Assembly (NCBI RefSeq): GCF_003046315.1
Contig: NZ_PZZP01000001.1
Span: 1-64,000, forward strand
Reading direction: 5' to 3'
Length of the DNA: 64,000 bases
From: Desmospora activa DSM 45169
Lineage (GTDB): Bacteria > Bacillota > Bacilli > Thermoactinomycetales > DSM-45169
Below are positions 18,521-26,886 of this stretch, in pieces. Position numbers and translations under genes: made by a program. How positions within the stretch are numbered: position 1 is the first letter of the stretch; each line of letters opens with the position of its first letter. Under the pieces are notes generated by a model. The model was given only the letters and a program-made list of their open reading frames with translations. It was not told the DNA's origin and did not search any database.

Positions 18521-19789
18521 ATGATGCGGGTATTGGTTGTTGGCAGCGGGGGGCGAGAACATACCCTCGTGTGGAAATTAAAGCAGAGCCCACAGGTAAA
18601 GCAGCTGTTTTGTGCGCCGGGTAATGCAGGGATCGAAACCTTAGCCACAAGCGTTCCCATCTCCGCTACCGATGTGGAGGGATTGGTGCGGTTTGTAGCG
18701 GAACGGGAGATTGATCTGACAGTGATCGGTCCAGAAGCTTCGCTTTTGGCCGGTGTGGTGGATGCATTGGAAGTAAATGGGCACCTCGTGTTCGGCCCTA
18801 ATCGCGAAGCGGCCCAAGTGGAAGGCAGTAAGCGTTTTGCGAAAGAATTGATGGAGGCTTACGGTATTCCTACTGGACGATACCGCTCTTTTACCGATCC
18901 GGACGCAGCATTGACTTATATCCGGGAACAGGGTGCTCCCATCGTCGTAAAAGCGGACGGTTTAGCGGCAGGGAAGGGTGTGGTGGTGGCTCAAACCCTG
19001 CAAGAAGCAGAAGCAGCAGTGCACCATATCATGGAAGAGCGCGCCTTTGGCGATGCGGGAACATCGATTGTGGTAGAGGAGTTTTTGACCGGACAGGAAA
19101 TGTCGTTAATGGCTTTTGTCGACGGTGAAACGGTTATTCCGATGGTGCCCGCTCAGGATCATAAGCCGGTCTTTAATGATGACCAGGGTCCTAATACCGG
19201 TGGAATGGGCGCATATAGCCCTGTCCCCCAAATCGCCGATCGTATCGTTCAGCAAGCGGTAACACAAATTTTGGAACCGATGGCCAAGGGGATGGTCCAA
19301 GCCGGTCTCACTTATCGCGGAGTCTTATATGCCGGGTTGATGATCACTCCGGAGGGACCAAAAGTAATCGAATTTAATGCCCGCTTTGGTGATCCGGAAA
19401 CACAAGTCGTGTTACCGCGGATGGAGTCAGATTTAGCGGAAGTGCTGTTGGCGGTGGCTCAGGGACGCTTGCAACAGATCGAGGTGTCCTGGAAAAAGGA
19501 AGCCGCTTGTTGCATTGTGATGGCTTCCGGCGGCTATCCTGGCTCCTATGAAAAAGGAAAGCCCATTCAGGGGTTGTTTACCGAGGCGAATAATGCCGCC
19601 ATTTTTCATGCCGGAACCGCTCATACAGAAGACGGTATCGTTACTGCTGGCGGACGTGTACTCGGAGTAACCGCTTGGGGGAGCGATTTATCCCAAGCCC
19701 GAAACCAGGCATATGCCCAGGTGAAAACGATCCAATTTGAAGGGGCCCATTATCGCACCGATATAGGCTCACGGGCGTTAGAGAAGTAG
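18521..19789 (+). CDS. purD: Phosphoribosylamine-glycine ligase (GAR synthetase)
   Basis: 422 residues. PurD ligates glycine to phosphoribosylamine. It begins MMRVLVVGSGGREHTLVWKL, and carries ATP-grasp features IVVKADGLAAGKGVVVA, EEFLTGQEMSLMAF and VIEFNARFGDPETQVVLPR. Two adjacent ATG codons (18521, 18524) follow GGAGGGAG. It is the last gene of the operon: a hairpin at 19837-19853 and then a strong terminator follow. Confidence 0.97.
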   Translation: MMRVLVVGSGGREHTLVWKLKQSPQVKQLFCAPGNAGIETLATSVPISATDVEGLVRFVAEREIDLTVIGPEASLLAGVVDALEVNGHLVFGPNREAAQVEGSKRFAKELMEAYGIPTGRYRSFTDPDAALTYIREQGAPIVVKADGLAAGKGVVVAQTLQEAEAAVHHIMEERAFGDAGTSIVVEEFLTGQEMSLMAFVDGETVIPMVPAQDHKPVFNDDQGPNTGGMGAYSPVPQIADRIVQQAVTQILEPMAKGMVQAGLTYRGVLYAGLMITPEGPKVIEFNARFGDPETQVVLPRMESDLAEVLLAVAQGRLQQIEVSWKKEAACCIVMASGGYPGSYEKGKPIQGLFTEANNAAIFHAGTAHTEDGIVTAGGRVLGVTAWGSDLSQARNQAYAQVKTIQFEGAHYRTDIGSRALEK

Positions 19790-19890
19790 AGAGTGAATAG
19801 GCTATGGGCATGTTTCCGAAGCCACGTCTGTTGATCGACTCCCCAACGGAGTCTCCACGGTACCTAACCGTTTAGCGGCTACACATACTA

Positions 19891-19932
19891 AAAAAACTGA
19901 GTCCGGCATCATACCGGTCTCAGTTTTTTTTG
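19891..19932 (+). terminator. Rho-independent terminator of the pur operon
   Basis: AACTGAG-T-CCGG pairs with CCGG-T-CTCAGTT, followed by eight T. A separate GACTCC/GGAGTC hairpin lies at 19837-19853. Confidence 0.92.
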
Positions 19933-20017
19933 TTTAATACCAAATGACGAAGGATGTGTTGAAACAAGGACAAACGACCTAAAAATAGGACTTTTCTGTT
20001 AATTGTAACGGGGTGCA

Positions 20018-20046
20018 TTGTAGAAACTGACGTGCCATGTTATGAT
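20018..20046 (+). promoter_or_regulatory. Sigma-A promoter of the surface-polymer locus
   Basis: TTGTAG (20018-20023), a 17-bp spacer and TATGAT (20041-20046), 30 bp before the first glycosyltransferase start. With the pur terminator behind it and another at 26384, it defines a single seven-gene transcript. Confidence 0.6.
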
Positions 20047-20075
20047 GTTAGCATGATCTTTTTCTGCACAGGCTT

Positions 20076-21158
20076 GTGCGGATTGGAGTGATCCATATCA
20101 ATCAGAAAGAGGATCTTATCTTCTCGTTTTTACTCGTCGTTCGCAATGAGGAAGATTATATAGAGAATCTGTTGGAATCGATTTTGCATCAGGACTTTCC
20201 CCATGACCGATACGAGATTATAATCATCGATGGTGAGTCGACAGATCGAACGCCAGAATTGGTGGAGGCGTTTGAACGGCGTTACCCTGATCGGATTCGG
20301 TCGTATATGAATCCGCGTAAAATCCTGGCCACAGGCTGGAACATCGGCATTCAACATTCACGGGGGCGGTATGTGATCCGGGTAGATGGTCACAGTCAAA
20401 TCCCCCGGGACTTTTTAAGCCGAACCTATGAAGTAGCGCAAAGAGTGCCGGAAGCGGCTTGTGTCGGTGGCGTCATCGAGAGCAGAGGAACGGGTTTTTG
20501 GGGTGAAGTAAATGCCTATGTCTATTCCCATCCCTTTGGTGTGGGAAATTCCAAATTTCGTACCACCAAAAACAAATGGGAAGGATATGTAGATACGGTT
20601 CCGTATGCCGCTTATAAGCGGGAAGTCTTTGAAGAGGTCGGCTACTTTGATGAAAATCTAAAGCGGAATGAGGATCTGGAGATGCATGCCCGCGTACGGC
20701 GGGCGGGTGGAAAATTCTTTCTGTCCACCATCATCCGCTCTACCTACTATGTCCGCAATACGTTACCAACATTGATGCAAAAATCATTTGCCGATGGAAA
20801 ATGGACGCTCGTCGCCAGTAAGCGCGGCATGGGAGTGCTGCGTGGACGCCATTTCATTCCGTTTATCGTGGTAATGGCTACGTTGGCGTTTACCGTAGCA
20901 TCCTTTTTCAGTGCGATCGCATGGTACACATTTTTAACACTGATGGGGACATATACTACCCTTCTCCTCGTCTCTTCCTGGGGACTGAAAAAAGAAAAAG
21001 GTTGGAAGTACTTTGTCCCAACGATGGTATCTTTTTTCCTGCTTCATTTTAGCCGGGGAGTCGGTTCTGCCGCCGGATTGATGAGCAGGGAGTATTGGGG
21101 GAATGAACGGGTATATGAAGAGCGATACGACAAAAACGTTACCAACGCTGCCCGTTGA
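20076..21158 (+). CDS. GT2 glycosyltransferase, ExoA-like, with C-terminal membrane segments
   Basis: About 360 residues. The first 230 form a GT-A fold: FSFLLVVRNEEDYIENLLES, then IIIIDGESTDRTPELV with the nucleotide-sugar aspartate, the DXD-like VIRVDGHSQIPRDF, and the acceptor motif RNEDLEMHARVRRAGG. This resembles ExoA-type succinoglycan glucosyltransferases. Residues 260-340 hold two or three membrane helices, so it acts on a lipid-linked acceptor at the inner face. The start is uncertain: GTG 20076 and GTG 20088 both have weak ribosome sites. It is first in the operon and its end overlaps the next gene by 56 bp. Confidence 0.85.
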   Translation: MRIGVIHINQKEDLIFSFLLVVRNEEDYIENLLESILHQDFPHDRYEIIIIDGESTDRTPELVEAFERRYPDRIRSYMNPRKILATGWNIGIQHSRGRYVIRVDGHSQIPRDFLSRTYEVAQRVPEAACVGGVIESRGTGFWGEVNAYVYSHPFGVGNSKFRTTKNKWEGYVDTVPYAAYKREVFEEVGYFDENLKRNEDLEMHARVRRAGGKFFLSTIIRSTYYVRNTLPTLMQKSFADGKWTLVASKRGMGVLRGRHFIPFIVVMATLAFTVASFFSAIAWYTFLTLMGTYTTLLLVSSWGLKKEKGWKYFVPTMVSFFLLHFSRGVGSAAGLMSREYWGNERVYEERYDKNVTNAAR

Positions 21159-21876
21159 TTCCAACCGGATTTTGGCTTACCGAGAACGTTGCCAGAAACC
21201 GCGACATATGGAAGAGATCTGGTCCTGGTTTGTCTTGCGCCGGATCTCCATTTATATAACCTTGCTGTTGAGCCGTACACCCCTTACGCCAAATGGAATC
21301 AGCTGGCTCAGTCTTCTCTTTTTCACCTTAACGGGGTGGCTCCTGCTGACGGGAGAACCATGGGGTTGGCTGCTGGCGGTCGTCAGTTACAACTTGGGCT
21401 ATTTATGTGATTGTATGGATGGTGAGCTGGCCCGAATCAAAGGGGTAACCAGCCAGCGGGGTGTATTTTTAGACACCTTGATCCGTGCTTTAAGCATCCC
21501 CGTCTGGAGCGCCGCCGCTTGGATGGTCCCACACGCCTTTGGATGGATGGAGTGGGGATTGGGTGTCGCTACTTGGGCTTACGTGATGATTTTGGTTGCC
21601 ACCCTCGCTTTGTTGGTGCCCTTATCATACAATTATGTCCATGTGAAGACGGATGAAAACGATCCGGTCAGCGCCATGCGAACTCAATCCAATAAGATGG
21701 AGTGGATTGCATTTTTGACTGGGATGCCCGGATATTTTGCATTCCTGCCTGCGGTAACCATAGTTGAAATGTGGTTGGAATGGCCTTTGGTTGCCGCATT
21801 TACTGCCGCATTTTTGGTGGTGTTGGCTCTCAAGACCTTGTTACGATTGTATCTTACCACATCAAAGTTAAGTTGA
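21103..21876 (+). CDS. CDP-alcohol phosphotransferase family membrane protein, last catalytic Asp replaced
   Basis: 257 residues, about six membrane segments. CDP-alcohol phosphotransferases swap CMP for a second alcohol using the motif D-x2-D-G-x2-A-R-x8-G-x3-D-x3-D. Here D103, D106, G107, A110, R111, G120 and D124 are in place, but position 128 is arginine (FLDTLIRAL). In characterised members this fourth aspartate is the proposed general base, so the protein may be inactive or altered, or serve as a partner of the intact homologue at 25338. The entry motif LTPNGISWLSL before helix one is typical. ATG 21103 overlaps the glycosyltransferase; ATG 21115 is an alternative. Confidence 0.85.
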   Translation: MNGYMKSDTTKTLPTLPVDSNRILAYRERCQKPRHMEEIWSWFVLRRISIYITLLLSRTPLTPNGISWLSLLFFTLTGWLLLTGEPWGWLLAVVSYNLGYLCDCMDGELARIKGVTSQRGVFLDTLIRALSIPVWSAAAWMVPHAFGWMEWGLGVATWAYVMILVATLALLVPLSYNYVHVKTDENDPVSAMRTQSNKMEWIAFLTGMPGYFAFLPAVTIVEMWLEWPLVAAFTAAFLVVLALKTLLRLYLTTSKLS

Positions 21877-21936
21877 ATGACGACAGCGTTAAATTTATGT
21901 AAAGCCAATATTACAAACGGATAGGAGTGTCCAGAA

Positions 21937-22653
21937 ATGAAAGTGGTAATTCTCGCCGCCGGTGTGGGCAGTCGTCTACGCCCGGAAACAGAAGATAAAC
22001 CGAAAGCGATGATCCAGGTTCATGGCAAACCCTTGGTTCAATATCAAGTGGAGAGTGTTCGTAAGGCTGGATTTAAGGACGAAGATATTACGGTGCTCGG
22101 TGGATACAAGATGGAGCGGATTCAGGAACACTTCGCTGGCACGGATATCCAATTTATCTACAATCCACATTATGAATCCATGAACAACATTTACTCGTTT
22201 CTATTAACGGAGAAGCTGAGAGAGGATATTCTCCTCATCAATTCCGACGACTTTTTCGATGAGCGCATGATCTCTTTTATCATGGAGGCATCCGCTCCCA
22301 CAGCAGTATTGGTGGATACGCAAAAAACATTGACGGAAGAGTCGATGCGGGTACTACTGGATGAAGAGGGAAGACTGACGAAAGTAAATAAAAAGATCGC
22401 ATTGCATGAAGCCCATGGTGAGTACATCGGGATTTCCAAACTAGCCCGTCCCGATCTGGAAGTGTTGTATCGGACGGCGCGGGCCATGATTGAAAACGGT
22501 GAAACCAATGCATGGTATGAAAATGTGTATGAAGCCTGCTCCGGCGATATCGCCATTGTTGGAGTCGATACGCAGGGGCTGCCTTGGGTGGAGATCGATG
22601 ACTTCAATGATCTGGAAACCGCGAAAAAGTTAGCCGTATCCGTTTTGTCCTGA
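21937..22653 (+). CDS. LicC/IPCT-like nucleotidyltransferase (probable CTP:phospho-alcohol cytidylyltransferase)
   Basis: 238 residues, a single Rossmann-like NTP transferase domain. The nucleotide loop reads ILAAGVGSRLRPETEDKPKA (residues 5-24), the metal aspartates are D104/D105 in LLINSDDFFD, and the C-terminal metal site is EIDDFNDLETAKKL. This layout matches soluble phosphocholine and inositol-1-phosphate cytidylyltransferases more than hexose-1-phosphate enzymes, which carry longer C-terminal domains. The flanking CDP-alcohol phosphotransferases argue that it makes the CDP-alcohol they use; the dehydrogenase next door suggests sn-glycerol 1-phosphate as one possible substrate. That link is inference. 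ATG 21937 follows ATAGGAGTG. Confidence 0.82.
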   Translation: MKVVILAAGVGSRLRPETEDKPKAMIQVHGKPLVQYQVESVRKAGFKDEDITVLGGYKMERIQEHFAGTDIQFIYNPHYESMNNIYSFLLTEKLREDILLINSDDFFDERMISFIMEASAPTAVLVDTQKTLTEESMRVLLDEEGRLTKVNKKIALHEAHGEYIGISKLARPDLEVLYRTARAMIENGETNAWYENVYEACSGDIAIVGVDTQGLPWVEIDDFNDLETAKKLAVSVLS

Positions 22654-22672
22654 CCGGGAAGGAGCTGGAATC

Positions 22673-23764
22673 ATGACAAAGAAAGTGCATATCCCGGTTC
22701 AGTTGATCATTGAACACGGGGCGATCCCTAACCTTCCCCAATCACCGGTGTTTGACTGGTTGAAGGGACAAAAGGTGCTGATGGTAAGCGGAAGCGGAAA
22801 GACACGTCGGGTGACAGAACAAGTGCAAGAAGTGATTGTCGGACATGCTGCTACTGTTCAGGTGCTGACGTGCCAAAGCAACAGTCTGGATACAATCAAT
22901 GAATTGGAGCGGCATGTGCTGGAAGATCCACCGGATATCATCATCGGTGCCGGGGGTGGAAAAGCCCTGGACGTATCCAAAGTTGTTGGTACCCGCAGCA
23001 ATGTACCGGTAATCCTGTTCCCTACGGCGATTTCCAGCGATGCGATCTGTTCGCCGGTCGCTGTGATCAAGATGTTGAACAAAAGCACCAGTATTGGCGT
23101 GAAAATGCCGCAAGCGGTGATCATCGACCTGGATGTGTTGTCCTCGTGTCCGCCACGGCTGATGTCGGCGGGGATTGGCGACCTCCTTTCCAACAAGACG
23201 GCGCTGTTTGACTGGCATTTGGCGCACCGTGCTGGAAAAGAAGAGATGAACACATTTGCCAATTTAATGGCCAATAACGCCGTTGAATCGTTTATGAACA
23301 CCTTGAATCAGGATGAGTATGACGAATCCCTGTTGAAAGTGGCATCCGAAGCTTTGATCATGAGCGGGATCGCGATGTCCATCGCCGGTTCCAGTCGACC
23401 TTGCAGCGGCTCGGAGCATTTGATCAGTCATGCGCTTGATTACCATTGTGGAGCGAAGGCACTTCATGGGGAGCAGGTAGCGATCGGTGTTCTATTTAGC
23501 CAGTATCTGCAGGGGCGAGTCAAACGGATCGAGTGGTTAGCTCCCTATTATGAAAAGCTGGGATTGCCAACACATTATGAGGATTTGGGGTACACCCGTG
23601 AGGAGATGCATCGGGCGATTCAAATGGCACCGTCTATGCGGAACCGGTATACGATTTTAAACGAAGTGGAATTGACTGATGAAGAGATTGATCGCATCCT
23701 GGATGAAGTGTATCCTGTTGAGGCGAAAAATCGTTACGACCTGAAAGGCTTAACTGTGGGATGA
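22673..23764 (+). CDS. sn-glycerol-1-phosphate dehydrogenase family protein (EgsA/AraM-like)
   Basis: 363 residues, iron-containing alcohol dehydrogenase superfamily. Enzymes of this branch reduce dihydroxyacetone phosphate to sn-glycerol 1-phosphate, the enantiomer used in archaeal lipids and by bacterial PcrB. The nucleotide loop IIIGAGGGKALDVSK is at 90-103, followed by the family motif LFPTAISSDAICSPVAV. Metal ligands align as D170 (SAGIGDLLSNKTALFDW), H249 (CSGSEHLISHAL) and H265 (ALHGEQVAIG), the zinc set of archaeal enzymes. The ATG at 22673 follows AAGGAGCTGG. It sits between the nucleotidyltransferase and the exporter genes, so its product most likely feeds this locus, and perhaps also pcrB at 34589. 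Confidence 0.85.
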   Translation: MTKKVHIPVQLIIEHGAIPNLPQSPVFDWLKGQKVLMVSGSGKTRRVTEQVQEVIVGHAATVQVLTCQSNSLDTINELERHVLEDPPDIIIGAGGGKALDVSKVVGTRSNVPVILFPTAISSDAICSPVAVIKMLNKSTSIGVKMPQAVIIDLDVLSSCPPRLMSAGIGDLLSNKTALFDWHLAHRAGKEEMNTFANLMANNAVESFMNTLNQDEYDESLLKVASEALIMSGIAMSIAGSSRPCSGSEHLISHALDYHCGAKALHGEQVAIGVLFSQYLQGRVKRIEWLAPYYEKLGLPTHYEDLGYTREEMHRAIQMAPSMRNRYTILNEVELTDEEIDRILDEVYPVEAKNRYDLKGLTVG

Positions 23765-23778
23765 TAAGGAGTACCAAC

Positions 23779-24579
23779 ATGTTCGCTAATATCCTGAAAT
23801 ATCGAGAGCTGCTTTACTTCCTAGTCCACAAGGAAGTTCGCATCCGCTATCGCAATTCCTTGTTCGGTTTCTTCTGGACTTTGCTGGAGCCACTAGGCTT
23901 GATGGTGATATACACCTTGGTGTTTTCCGTCATCATCAAGGGCATCTCCAAAGGAGTTGAACCCTATCCGCTCTATATTTTGTCGGGATTAATTCCGTGG
24001 ACCTTTTTCAACAACTCCTTGAAAAAAGGGACCAAAGCGCTGTCAGGGAATGCATCCTTAATTAAAAAGGTGTACTTTCCCCGGGAAATTTTCCCGCTTT
24101 CCATGATCACTGCCAATCTGGTTAATTTTATTCCCGCTTTTGTCTTGGTAATCGCCTTTGCCTTCGTGTTGGGGGTGCCGGTTCAATGGGACCAGCTGGT
24201 ATTGCTGCCGTTCTTCATTCTGCTGCTGGCGGTGTTTGCCTTGGCTTGTTCTTTTCTCATCTCGGTTTTAAACGTCTACTACCGCGATGTGGAGTTTATC
24301 ACCAATCTGGTGTTACGGGGATGGATGTATCTTAGCCCGATTATTTATCCGATCAGTTTTGTCACAGAAAACGAATCGGAGACAGTCCGACAGTTTGCGG
24401 ATTTGTATTTCCTCAATCCGATGGCGGTGATCCTCAGTCTGTTTCATGGAATCTTTTTCCCGGATCAGTCCATCTCCTGGGGCTATGTATTATACGTCAT
24501 CATCTTTATCCTCGTCATGCTCCTGATCTCTTGGTTCATCTTTAAACGGTTGAACCGTCGTGTAGGGGAAGTGATCTGA
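23779..24579 (+). CDS. ABC-2 type polysaccharide/teichoic acid export permease (TagG/KpsM-like)
   Basis: 266 residues with six membrane segments. It begins with the amphipathic stretch ELLYFLVHKEVRIRYRNSLF and shows GFFWTLLEPLGLMVIYTLVF, IPWTFFNNSLKKG and YYRDVEFITNLVLRGWMYLSPIIYP, the family pattern of TagG, Wzm and KpsM. These permeases move undecaprenyl-linked or lipid-linked polymers across the membrane. ATG 23779 has AAGGAGTACC upstream; ATG 23761 overlaps the previous stop and lacks a site. The ATPase follows two bases after the stop. Confidence 0.93.
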   Translation: MFANILKYRELLYFLVHKEVRIRYRNSLFGFFWTLLEPLGLMVIYTLVFSVIIKGISKGVEPYPLYILSGLIPWTFFNNSLKKGTKALSGNASLIKKVYFPREIFPLSMITANLVNFIPAFVLVIAFAFVLGVPVQWDQLVLLPFFILLLAVFALACSFLISVLNVYYRDVEFITNLVLRGWMYLSPIIYPISFVTENESETVRQFADLYFLNPMAVILSLFHGIFFPDQSISWGYVLYVIIFILVMLLISWFIFKRLNRRVGEVI

Positions 24580-24581
24580 CA

Positions 24582-25331
24582 ATGGATGCCATTGTCGTTG
24601 AAAATCTGAGCAAACATTTTCGAAAAGCGTATGATAAGACCTTGAAAGGCTTTTTCATCTCAATGGCCAAAAGGGAAAAGCGGTATAAGGAGTTCATCGC
24701 TCTCAACAATGTCTCTTTCACCGTTAAAAAAGGGGAATCCTACGCCATCATCGGAAAAAATGGAGCGGGGAAATCCACCTTGTTTAAAGTGCTTTCCGGC
24801 ATTATCTACCCGGATGCGGGTAAGGTGCAGATGAATGGGAAAGTGGCTCCTTTGATTGAGCTAGGTGCCGGCCTTTCCCGTGATTTGACCGGTGCGGAAA
24901 ATATCCGCCTCAACTGTGCCATCTTTGGATTAAATAAGAAGCGAATTGAAGAAGTATACCCTGAGATTGTCGCTTTCTCCGAATTGGAGGAGTTTATCGA
25001 TACACCCGTCAAGTTTTATTCTTCCGGGATGAAAGCCCGGTTGGGCTTTTCGATCGCTGTTCACATCGACGCCGACATCATCTTGATCGACGAGGTGTTG
25101 GCGGTGGGTGATAAGGATTTTAAGAAAAAATGTTACGCCAAAATGGAGGAGCTGCGGGGCTCTGACAAAACTTTGGTCATTGTTTCCCACAGCTTAAAAC
25201 CCCTCCGCAAAATATGTGATCGGGCCTTGATTTTGGAGCGGGGTTGCGTGGTGGATGTCGGCGGGATCGACGAGATGATCGATAAATACCAAGATGAAAA
25301 AAAACCGAAAAAGAACCAGAAGGGAGCGTAA
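24582..25331 (+). CDS. ABC transporter ATPase for polymer export (TagH/Wzt/KpsT-like)
   Basis: 249 residues: one nucleotide-binding domain. Walker A is IIGKNGAGKSTLFK, the signature is YSSGMKARLGFSIA, Walker B is IILIDEVLAVGD, and the switch histidine is in IVSHSLKPL. The insert LIELGAGLSRDLTGAENIRL is typical of the O-antigen and teichoic acid subfamily. It lacks the C-terminal carbohydrate-binding domain of Wzt and the long tail of B. subtilis TagH, ending in a lysine-rich tail. It is coupled to the permease upstream. Confidence 0.93.
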   Translation: MDAIVVENLSKHFRKAYDKTLKGFFISMAKREKRYKEFIALNNVSFTVKKGESYAIIGKNGAGKSTLFKVLSGIIYPDAGKVQMNGKVAPLIELGAGLSRDLTGAENIRLNCAIFGLNKKRIEEVYPEIVAFSELEEFIDTPVKFYSSGMKARLGFSIAVHIDADIILIDEVLAVGDKDFKKKCYAKMEELRGSDKTLVIVSHSLKPLRKICDRALILERGCVVDVGGIDEMIDKYQDEKKPKKNQKGA

Positions 25332-25337
25332 AGTCGA

Positions 25338-26369
25338 TTGAGTGAGGAGAAACCGCAACGATTTACACTGGACGACGTCCATACCACCTATAAAAAGAAA
25401 GACGCTTGGTGGACGGTGTTGTTGGTGGATCCGGTCGCATCACGGCTGATCGTGCCGACGGCCAATCATACCAACATCACCCCTAACCAACTCTCCATCT
25501 TTTCCTTTATCATCGGCCTGACCGCAGTGACGCTGTTTTATATTGGGTCTTATCCCGCGCTGATCGCCGCGGCGCTTTTGTACCATCTCAGCTTTATCAT
25601 CGACTGCATGGATGGGAAGATCGCACGCCTCAAAGGGACAGGCTCCACCTTCGGCATGTTGTTGGATATCAGCCTGGACCATATTCGGGTGGTTTTGTGC
25701 GGTGTAGCACTCACCCTGGGCCAATACCGGCTGACGGAAGATGTGACGTATCTCTATTTGTTACTCTTGTTTGTTGTCGCCTATTTTACCCGCCATATCA
25801 ATGCGTTACAGCTGTTTAAGCTACGCCGGGATATGCGGGCAAAGCTGCGCAAAAGCAAACGTAAACTGAAACGTACCGCTGAATTTGCTGGGATTGTGAT
25901 TGAGAAACCGGAGCCGACTCCGCCGGAGCAAGAGGAAGAAGAAGCGGACAACAATGAGCAGGCAGACGGAACGCAATCCCTCGACAGCTTGCAGCAGAAA
26001 AAGAAAATCGATTTACAGCAGGAATTTAAGTCCAAATTCGGCATTTACATGCGTATTCGCGATTTCTTTTTGGAGCGGCGAATTCGGATGCATCTGTTTA
26101 GCGGCATTGAATTTCAGATGTTTATCTTTGTGGTGGCCCCCTTGTTTGGAACATTGATTATCAAAGAAACGATTTTCTTTGGGACGATTCTACTGTTTGC
26201 GTTTGAGGCATCGATCCTGTATAAAATCTGGCTCTCCACCAAGGACTTTGAGCGCGAATTTAGTAAGATTCAATCGGCGGTAGAGACGATTGAATCGACG
26301 CTGCCTGAAGATTGGGAGGAGCAGTATCGTCTACAAAAGGCGGCAGCGAAAGCGGGACAGACAAGCTAA
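25338..26369 (+). CDS. CDP-alcohol phosphotransferase family membrane protein with full catalytic motif
   Basis: 343 residues. The complete motif is present: D89, D92, G93, A96, R97, G106, D110 and D114. Four hydrophobic segments flank it, with the entry motif NITPNQLSIFSF. A charged stretch at about residues 165-225 (KLRKSKRKLKRTAEF, then QEEEEADNN) forms a cytoplasmic linker not found in standard phosphatidyl transferases; two more membrane segments follow and the last 40 residues are again charged. It is presumably the active transferase for the CDP-alcohol of this locus. The TTG start has AGGGAGC upstream. A bidirectional terminator follows 15 bp after the stop. Confidence 0.88.
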   Translation: MSEEKPQRFTLDDVHTTYKKKDAWWTVLLVDPVASRLIVPTANHTNITPNQLSIFSFIIGLTAVTLFYIGSYPALIAAALLYHLSFIIDCMDGKIARLKGTGSTFGMLLDISLDHIRVVLCGVALTLGQYRLTEDVTYLYLLLLFVVAYFTRHINALQLFKLRRDMRAKLRKSKRKLKRTAEFAGIVIEKPEPTPPEQEEEEADNNEQADGTQSLDSLQQKKKIDLQQEFKSKFGIYMRIRDFFLERRIRMHLFSGIEFQMFIFVVAPLFGTLIIKETIFFGTILLFAFEASILYKIWLSTKDFEREFSKIQSAVETIESTLPEDWEEQYRLQKAAAKAGQTS

Positions 26370-26383
26370 ATAAAAAAGCTAAA

Positions 26384-26422
26384 CAAAAAAAGCCCTCGGA
26401 TTGATTCCGAGAGCTTTTTTTG
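26384..26422. terminator. Bidirectional rho-independent terminator
   Basis: A CTCGGA/TCCGAG stem flanked by A and T tracts. It ends the surface-polymer operon on the plus strand and the small gene at 26424 on the minus strand. Confidence 0.9.
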
Positions 26423-26423
26423 T

Positions 26424-26633
26424 TTAGCCGAAGTTCATTGTCTGCTTTTCTCCTTGAATACTGAGAGCATCGACGGGAACTTCAAACCACCAAGCACCAT
26501 CCGTTTTTTTCACAGGTGCATAGCCCACTTTTTTTAATGACCGGGCGATATCCCAGCTGGCTGTATAAACAAAGGCAGTACTTCCTGCTTCATCGAATTG
26601 GATGACCGTCTCTTTCTCTTCCGCTTCTTTCAA
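26424..26633 (-). CDS. Small soluble protein, function unknown
   Basis: 69 residues, acidic at the start (KEAEEKETVIQFDEAG), then a mixed alpha/beta pattern: AFVYTASWDIARSLKKVGYAP and DGAWWFEVPVDALSI. No membrane segment or known motif is visible. The start is TTG at 26633 with GAGGGGG seven bases upstream; the ATG at 26640 is in another frame. It is monocistronic, convergent with the polymer locus and shares its terminator. The 250 bp upstream (26640-26886) hold no other gene that I can see. Confidence 0.65.
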   Translation of the reverse strand: MKEAEEKETVIQFDEAGSTAFVYTASWDIARSLKKVGYAPVKKTDGAWWFEVPVDALSIQGEKQTMNFG

Positions 26634-26886
26634 TTTTCATCCCCCTCACTCTCCTCCAATGCAGAGGCACGAACTCTCGTTCCTGTTTTCTCTTCTTATG
26701 TTACCACGTGTGAGTGGATTTGCCACCCTTTTCATTGATTGACTGCATCGACTAAGAAGTTAATAAATAAGATTCTATTTCTAAAATAATGGGGATTGTC
26801 CACTGTTTCAAGGTTAATTTTCAACAAAAGATGATAAATATCAAAAATACGTTTAAGTGAGGGCGACAAAAAAGGCGGATTCAGAA

